This document shows, one piece after another, positions 60,301 to 64,000 of a stretch of DNA of 64,000 nucleotides; the stretch's first letter is position 1; each line of letters starts with the position of its first letter. The stretch spans positions 4,841,001-4,905,000 of the forward strand of contig NZ_CP065589.1 in the NCBI RefSeq assembly GCF_021278965.1, in the 5' to 3' direction. This DNA is from Chryseobacterium capnotolerans (lineage in GTDB: Bacteria; Bacteroidota; Bacteroidia; Flavobacteriales; Weeksellaceae). The position numbers were made by a program, and so were the translations under genes. Below the pieces are notes generated by a model. The model was not told the DNA's origin and made no database searches. It was given only the letters and a program-made list of their open reading frames with translations.

Positions 60301-63300
60301 ATGAAGGATAAGCAGCTTGGGTAAGACTCCAGCCTTTCTTAAGGCTCTCAATATCAAGAGCTGTATGATAATCCCATAATAGCTGTACTCTGTAAGCATC
60401 GTCTTTTTCTCCCTGATTCAAGGCATGGTACACAAATCCTTCCTGCAAACTGTTCGCAAGGTATACACCTTCTATTTCTGCTGTCTTTTGGATCTCTGTA
60501 AGCTGCTCAAAGTCTACCACGTAGTCTACATCGGATGGAGTAAGATAACTTTGTGTTTCCTGAGAAAGAGTTTCTACAATGGTTTCAATACTGGTTTTAA
60601 AATCTTCTGTAAATAGTTTAATCTGTTCATCGGGTAGATATCCTTCAATTTCAAAACGTAATTGTCCATCCACAACAGCTCCGTTCATGCTGATATATTG
60701 GCTGTTTCGGTTGTTTTTTCTTATTCCTGATCCGGCATCTTCTGCTGCAATAAACCAGCTTTTCTCTTCTGTTTCCTGATCTAGTTGTCCTAAATAGTTG
60801 AAACTTATTTTTGGAAGATCGCGTTCTGTATATCCTACCAAACTTCCATAACCAATTCCGTTATGAGGAACTCTTCTTAAAGATTCTTTGGTCAAAATGA
60901 TGGTATCTGCCAGTCCTTTTCCGTTTTTCAGAAGTAAAGGGAACATCGTGGTAAACCATCCCATCGTTTCCGTGATATCAAGCTGTTGGAATACTTCTTC
61001 ACGGCCATGACTTTCTAAAAGAACAGCATGGGAATCTTCACCTGTTAACTTTGAAAGAGAAACTGACAAAGCAGACAATAGCAGATCATTAATCTGAGTC
61101 TGGTAAATATGATGAGTATTTCGGATTAAAGCTTCAGTTATTTCTTTATTTAAAATCAGACTACTGCGGTAAGAATCTTTTATGATGAACTGATCCAAAG
61201 CTTTATTCTGAACTTCTGTAGTATCTGCACATGTAGTCCAGTACAATAATTCCTGGGCTCTGGATTCTGCATACTCAGAACAATAATTTTTTACAGCATT
61301 CACCCATTGACGGTAGCTGCTTCCTTTTGTGTGGGAAAGAATTGTTTCTCTATCTCCTTTTTCAAGGGCCTGATAAATATTCTTTATATCTTCTGTAATA
61401 ATCCTCCAGCTTACTGCATCAATAATCAAATGATGAAAAGCAAAATAAAGTCTGGCACTTCCATCATTATATCCATAGATATACCCTATCTGATACAATG
61501 GGCCTTGCTCAATATCAAACCCGGATTGCCATTCTGTAAGTATTTTTGATAGTTCTTCTTTATTCAGAGCGGAAGCATCTAATTGTTTGATAGACGCGAA
61601 GATTTGAGTATTTCCATACGATTGAATATACCCCATATTGCTTTTTTCAAATTTTAATCTGAATGCATCATGTCTTTCTATCAAATGTCTGATAGATTCT
61701 TCCAGTAATTCTTTATCAAGTTCAGGAACATTCACAAGGAAAGCCTGATTCCAATGGTTGAAGTCTGCAAGATATCCCTGTTCTTTCTGGCTAAAGAACC
61801 ATTCCTGAACAGGAAGTAAGGAAACTTCTCCTGTAAGGAGTCCTTGTTCCGTTACAATTTGTGTTTGTTCGTTCTTTTTATTTTCTTCAATAAGTAAGGA
61901 CAATGCAGCCGGTGTTCTGGATGTAAAAATCTCTTTCACACTTACTTTTACATCAAGCTGTTGTCTGATTCTTCCTACCAGCTGAATACTGATAATACTA
62001 TCCCCTCCTAATCTGAAGAAATCATCGTGAATACTGATTGTTCCAGCATCAATTCCCAATACACTGCTATAAATCTGGCATAATCTGGATTGAAGTTCAG
62101 TCTCTGGAGCAATATAGTCTTTACTTCCTGTAAATTCAGGTTCAGGCAGCTGTTTTTTATCCAGTTTTCCGTTAATTGTAAGCGGTAAAGATTCTAAGTG
62201 AACAAAGGCTCCGGGAACCATATACTCTGGTAAAGATTCTGATACATATTCCGAAAGAAGCTGAGAATCTATTGCTGAATCAGCAACATAATATCCGGCC
62301 AGATATTTCAAACCGGTATTATTTTCTTTAGCCAGCACTGCTGTCTGGCGGATGTCCGGATAACGAACTAATGTATTTTCAATTTCTCCTAATTCAATTC
62401 TATAACCACGGATTTTCACCTGGAAATCATTTCTTCCCAGGTATTCCAGCTCTCCATTAGAAAGCCAGCGTACCAAATCCCCTGTTTTATATAATCGTCC
62501 ATTTTTATCTACTGCTTTTTCAGCTCTACTTTGGAAAGGATTGATCATAAAACGTTCTTCTGTAAGCTCCGGACGGTTCAGATATCCTCTGGTAATGCCT
62601 GCTCCGCCAATATAAAGCTCACCTATTGCTCCAACAGGAACCGGACGTAGCTTATCATCCAAAACATAAGAAGTCATATTTCCGATAGCCTTTCCTATAT
62701 TCAGTGGATTGTTGTCTTCTTTATAGTAATGAAGGGTGGCACAAACGGTTCCTTCTGTAGGACCATAAGCATTAATAATATCTATTCCCTGAGCCTGATA
62801 AAGGGCCATCAATTGAGGATTGGTAACATCTCCGGCAACCATAAGTTTCTCCAGTGGTAAAATATAATCTTTGGTAAGAAGTACCGGAGGGATTGTTGCA
62901 ATCCTGATATCATTTTCACGGATATAGTGCTGTAATGCTGCAATATCGGTTTGTCTTTCTTTATCCAGCAGATAAATGCTATGACCATGGGTAATAACAG
63001 GGAAAAGTTCTGCAACATGTGCATCAAAAACATAATTGGCATACCAAAGACAATTTTTCGTGGCACTTTCTCTGGTATTTAACTCCAGCTTTTCTGCAAA
63101 TTGGGTCACAAGGTTTGAAACTCCTCTATGTTCTACCATTACTCCTTTCGGAAGTCCTGTTGTTCCGCTGGTATAGATCACATACGCTAAATTTCCAGAC
63201 TTTGTTTCCGTAACAGGGTTATTTGAATCTGCAATCTCTAATTGTGCCTTATATTGAACCTCATCCAAAGAAATATATTCAGCATTTTGATCTTTTAATT

Positions 63301-64000
63301 TTTCAATTGTACTCTCCTGACCTATCACCAATCTGGCCTTGGTGTCTTTTATAATATGCCTGATTCTGTCTGAAGGATATGAAGGATCAATCGGCACATA
63401 GGCTCCTCCGGATTTCAGAACTCCCAGCATCGCAATCAACATATTTTCGGAACGGTCCAAACATAGGGGAATAATTTCGTCTGGTTGAATAGTATATTTT
63501 CCGATCAGATCATTGGCCAATTGATTTGCTTTTTCGTTTAATTCCTGATAGGAAAATTGAATATCCTGATATACTAAAGCAGTATGATCCGGAGTTTTTA
63601 CCACCTGATCTTCAAAAAGCTGATGGATGGTTTTATCAAATGGATATTCAGAAACCGTATTGTTCCAGTTTTCAATAACTGTTTTATAATCTGTATTTTT
63701 AAGGAGTTGGAAATCATTGATCTTAATATTCTCTGCATTTTCAGACCCTATTGCTGCAATTTGTTCCAACAACAGAACATAGGTATCTTTCATCCTCAAA
63801 ATGGTCTCCTTACTGAAAAGAGAAACGGCATAATTAAACATTCCTCTTATCTTTTCCTCTCCATCATCAATCATTGTGGTAAGGTCAAATTTTGCCGCCT
63901 GATAATCTATTTCGCCTTCAAAAAGAGAGAATACATTATCTTTTCCGGTTTCCCTACCAAAGCTTTGAACACCAAACATCACCTGAAATACCGGATGACG
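54995..64000 (-). CDS. NRPS N-terminal piece in this window: modules 1, 2 and most of 3, open at window end
   Basis: The frame is open at position 64000 (first visible residues RHPVFQVMFGVQSFG, inside a condensation domain), so the gene continues upstream. Order: end of C1 (LCL-type), A1, T1, E1 (HHLIIDAVSWR, FNYLGQLDQ), DCL-type C2 (HHAILDGWSIPV), A2, T2, LCL-type C3 (HHIAFDGWSTDIF), A3 to NPLNI. It stops because of one extra base at 55008 (GGCCACTCGATG instead of GGCCACCGATG on the plus strand). Corrected, it reads NPLNIGGPIENTYVYVLDEQ and continues in the next piece. No start codon or promoter of this gene is in the window. Confidence 0.95.
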   Translation of the reverse strand, partial: RHPVFQVMFGVQSFGRETGKDNVFSLFEGEIDYQAAKFDLTTMIDDGEEKIRGMFNYAVSLFSKETILRMKDTYVLLLEQIAAIGSENAENIKINDFQLLKNTDYKTVIENWNNTVSEYPFDKTIHQLFEDQVVKTPDHTALVYQDIQFSYQELNEKANQLANDLIGKYTIQPDEIIPLCLDRSENMLIAMLGVLKSGGAYVPIDPSYPSDRIRHIIKDTKARLVIGQESTIEKLKDQNAEYISLDEVQYKAQLEIADSNNPVTETKSGNLAYVIYTSGTTGLPKGVMVEHRGVSNLVTQFAEKLELNTRESATKNCLWYANYVFDAHVAELFPVITHGHSIYLLDKERQTDIAALQHYIRENDIRIATIPPVLLTKDYILPLEKLMVAGDVTNPQLMALYQAQGIDIINAYGPTEGTVCATLHYYKEDNNPLNIGKAIGNMTSYVLDDKLRPVPVGAIGELYIGGAGITRGYLNRPELTEERFMINPFQSRAEKAVDKNGRLYKTGDLVRWLSNGELEYLGRNDFQVKIRGYRIELGEIENTLVRYPDIRQTAVLAKENNTGLKYLAGYYVADSAIDSQLLSEYVSESLPEYMVPGAFVHLESLPLTINGKLDKKQLPEPEFTGSKDYIAPETELQSRLCQIYSSVLGIDAGTISIHDDFFRLGGDSIISIQLVGRIRQQLDVKVSVKEIFTSRTPAALSLLIEENKKNEQTQIVTEQGLLTGEVSLLPVQEWFFSQKEQGYLADFNHWNQAFLVNVPELDKELLEESIRHLIERHDAFRLKFEKSNMGYIQSYGNTQIFASIKQLDASALNKEELSKILTEWQSGFDIEQGPLYQIGYIYGYNDGSARLYFAFHHLIIDAVSWRIITEDIKNIYQALEKGDRETILSHTKGSSYRQWVNAVKNYCSEYAESRAQELLYWTTCADTTEVQNKALDQFIIKDSYRSSLILNKEITEALIRNTHHIYQTQINDLLLSALSVSLSKLTGEDSHAVLLESHGREEVFQQLDITETMGWFTTMFPLLLKNGKGLADTIILTKESLRRVPHNGIGYGSLVGYTERDLPKISFNYLGQLDQETEEKSWFIAAEDAGSGIRKNNRNSQYISMNGAVVDGQLRFEIEGYLPDEQIKLFTEDFKTSIETIVETLSQETQSYLTPSDVDYVVDFEQLTEIQKTAEIEGVYLANSLQEGFVYHALNQGEKDDAYRVQLLWDYHTALDIESLKKGWSLTQAAYPSLRMRFDWNGEIVQVINKNGNVDWRYQDISEIPDSAQETFIKEITTKDRFEGYDLSKGDLFRVYLFKRSKDHYTCLFSNHHAILDGWSIPVVLNSIHTHYLNLTKGKDITVVQDQAYTETQKYLRDHKETGRKFWDTYMKSLEDQEDLSGLIKESQRSIDLATYRHIQDHQQVKMMITGDQYDLLKAFIKSHGLTVNAILQYLWHQQLRIYSGLSTTVVGTTVSGRSLPVEGIESSAGLYINTLPLIVTHEEERVVDHIKEIQNRISDINTHSDINLAELHHDGRRIFSSLFVFENYPVTEGQDQNELGFVFKDSVEKLDYPLGIVAFERGNEVSLTLNYEGYLFDNEMMAQVIEGMQVSLNQVLENENITSSGLQLLAQEKYKKITEDWNNTWYDFPSEKTIHELFEKQVAKTPDHIALIFQDRKLLYSELNARSNRLAHYLISTYNLQPDELVPLCLERSENMIIAILAVWKAGAAYVPMDPSYPADRIKHILTDTGARVVLAQESTENQVQVVENVNIVSLDNILFKDAIEGMPAVNPTININSGNLAYAIYTSGTTGLPKGVMVEHKNVVNLVSDLYSRYGLDDQDVILQFANYVFDPSVEQMLLALLNGNSMLLSEEKSYLNEEAFIKMLNDHKVSYINLTPSVLQNIDITQVKTMRKLASGGEALTVDLYNKLKGEHFNFLNCYGPTEVTVTSIVNNNRRANSIGRPIGNTSVYVLDAQFRPVPVGAAGELYIGGSGVSRGYLNRPDLTDERFIFNPFQTAAQNNKNGKLYKTGDLVRWLPDGNIEYIGRNDFQVKIRGYRIELEEIENRLLQHPEIRQVAVLAKENNAGMKYLAGYYVADSAIDSHLLSEFLSETLPEYMIPAAFVHLIELPISINGKLDRKQLPEPTFIGMETYTAPVNELQQKLAEVYAEVLGLDSSRISIHDDFFRLGGNSIMAIKLISKIKQVLEVRVEVATIFSHKTVASLSEVVSNETHTEEQTVITPAKVNSPEEQRLSFAQERLWFIETYEGGSSAYNIPMAAILDEKTDISVLQKAFEKVIKRHEILRSVIKTTEDGVGYQQVTDHLPEWNMTEVSTREDLDEALNKCANKIFRLEVEIPIATNIFKFENRHYLSAVIHHIAFDGWSTDIFLKEIQTIYKALLNNEKAEELSDVQIQYKDYALWQREYLSGQRLEQQINYWKDQLEDFQNLDLPTDFRRPSQISYEGENLYFSLDEEQSEKLRALSKNLGISLYSVMLGGYYLMLSAYSGQDDIVVGSPIANRHHAGLEDIIGFFVNTLALREKLDAKQNLKDFLLQVSKSVTDAQSHQDLPFEKLVEELGVEQDTSRHPVFQVMFGLQNFGGDALSQNNQDRLFYPFDGEIDYQVAKFDLTTMIDDGGDEIKGMFNYAKAIFSKETVGNMIRSYEFLLEQMTKDEDQREITLSDLNLVTHDQYKKLTEDWNATYTTYPSEITIHHLFENQVKNTPDQTALVYQNIILSYQELNQKANQLAHYLIENYGLQPDDLVPVCLERSENILIAILAILKSGAAYVPMDPSYPSDRIQHILNDTEAKLVIGQESTAEKLENASVEVLALDDISLKAELEITSTENPVVQVNADNLAYVIYTSGTTGLPKGVMIEHSGVINLIESMIKAHRLQEYQEVGCYSNYVFDAFVYEAFPVLCNGNTLWLYSNDLRTSVGELNDYIKNNNIEVSFIPPVLLREVVEHGTSLKLIFAGGESFPALDKNIDDIIFVNEYGPTEGTVCATLHYYKEDRNPLNIEWPD
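57380..60500 (-). other. NRPS module 2: C(DCL)-A-T
   Basis: The condensation domain is of the type that follows epimerases (ANSLQEGFVYHALNQGEKDD). The adenylation code reads D-P-E-N-A-G-C-V-T-K. Glu239 and Asn278 resemble ornithine/hydroxyornithine-type codes, so a basic residue is a weak guess. Its core (FANYVFDPSVEQMLLALLNG) is unlike all other A domains here. T reads LGGNSI; no epimerase. Confidence 0.8.
60520..64000 (-). other. NRPS module 1: (C, LCL type, partial)-A-T-E
   Basis: The A domain has TSGTTGLPKGVMVEH, AYGPTEGTVCA and the specificity positions D-A-A-T-M-A-A-V-C-K (PheA numbering 235, 236, 239, 278, 299, 301, 322, 330, 331, 517). This is the phenylalanine-type pocket with Trp239 replaced by Ala, so I infer an aromatic and perhaps larger residue. 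T reads LGGDSI and is followed by an epimerase, giving a D residue. Boundaries approximate. Confidence 0.85.

Noticed and set aside
63982..64000. Met at 63982 as the NRPS start
   Set aside because: It lies in the middle of a condensation domain (VFQVMFGVQS); the frame is open to the window edge.

Overview
The window looks like a piece of a Flavobacteriales chromosome, most likely Chryseobacterium or a close relative. This rests on low GC, on -7 promoter boxes of the Bacteroidota type TAnnTTTG (before the tRNAs and mnmA), and on the gene content: TolC-type and TonB-dependent outer-membrane proteins, 2TM-domain proteins, an 847-residue ClpC beginning MDYKFSQGL, and a double-glycine leader peptide. 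The organism is an inference from these features, not from a database match.

Region 1 (1-16.2 kb) is mostly housekeeping. It holds a SprT-like gene cut by the window start, a TolC-type efflux protein, folC, three tandem identical tRNA-Val(TAC) genes, a sufE/GT9/GT2 group, a GT4 glycosyltransferase with a small membrane protein, clpC, a small beta-barrel protein, mnmA, and several poorly characterised genes (glycine-rich Cys-tailed membrane protein, 298-aa unknown, alpha/beta-hydrolase-like protein).

Region 2 (16.2-24 kb) is a signalling locus: a LytS-type histidine kinase with a fused C-terminal 2TM domain, three free 2TM proteins, an isoprenylcysteine-methyltransferase-like protein and a LytTR response regulator, all on the minus strand. 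Next to it lie a 53-aa double-glycine leader peptide with four cysteines, and a TonB-dependent receptor followed by a small exported protein. Upstream of the kinase, one 2TM gene and the receptor I see the same 9-bp direct repeat with an exact 21-bp period. That spacing is typical of LytTR-protein sites and suggests one local regulon.

Region 3 (24.1-64 kb) is a nonribosomal peptide synthetase locus on the minus strand. It carries ten modules, four epimerisation domains and a C-terminal thioesterase, followed by a type II thioesterase, an MFS exporter and an AraC/GyrI-type regulator. The NRPS appears as five open frames. The five join into one continuous reading frame of about 12,290 codons if four single-base indels are corrected, and it is still open at the window end. 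Domain order is (C)-A1-T-E | C-A2-T | C-A3-T | C-A4-T-E | C-A5-T | C-A6-T-E | C-A7-T | C-A8-T-E | C-A9-T | C-A10-T-TE, giving a D-L-L-D-L-D-L-D-L-L pattern. Adenylation codes read by eye suggest D-aromatic, a basic residue (weak), X, D-allo-Thr, Thr, D-Phe-like, Phe-like, D-X, Z, X. X (modules 3, 8 and 10) shares a ten-residue code that I do not recognise. I cannot name the product.

A caution applies to the whole window. At least twelve genes or gene segments are split by single-base indels, nearly all in A/T homopolymers. This looks like uncorrected long-read assembly error rather than biological decay. Split genes are therefore given as whole genes with the break positions noted.
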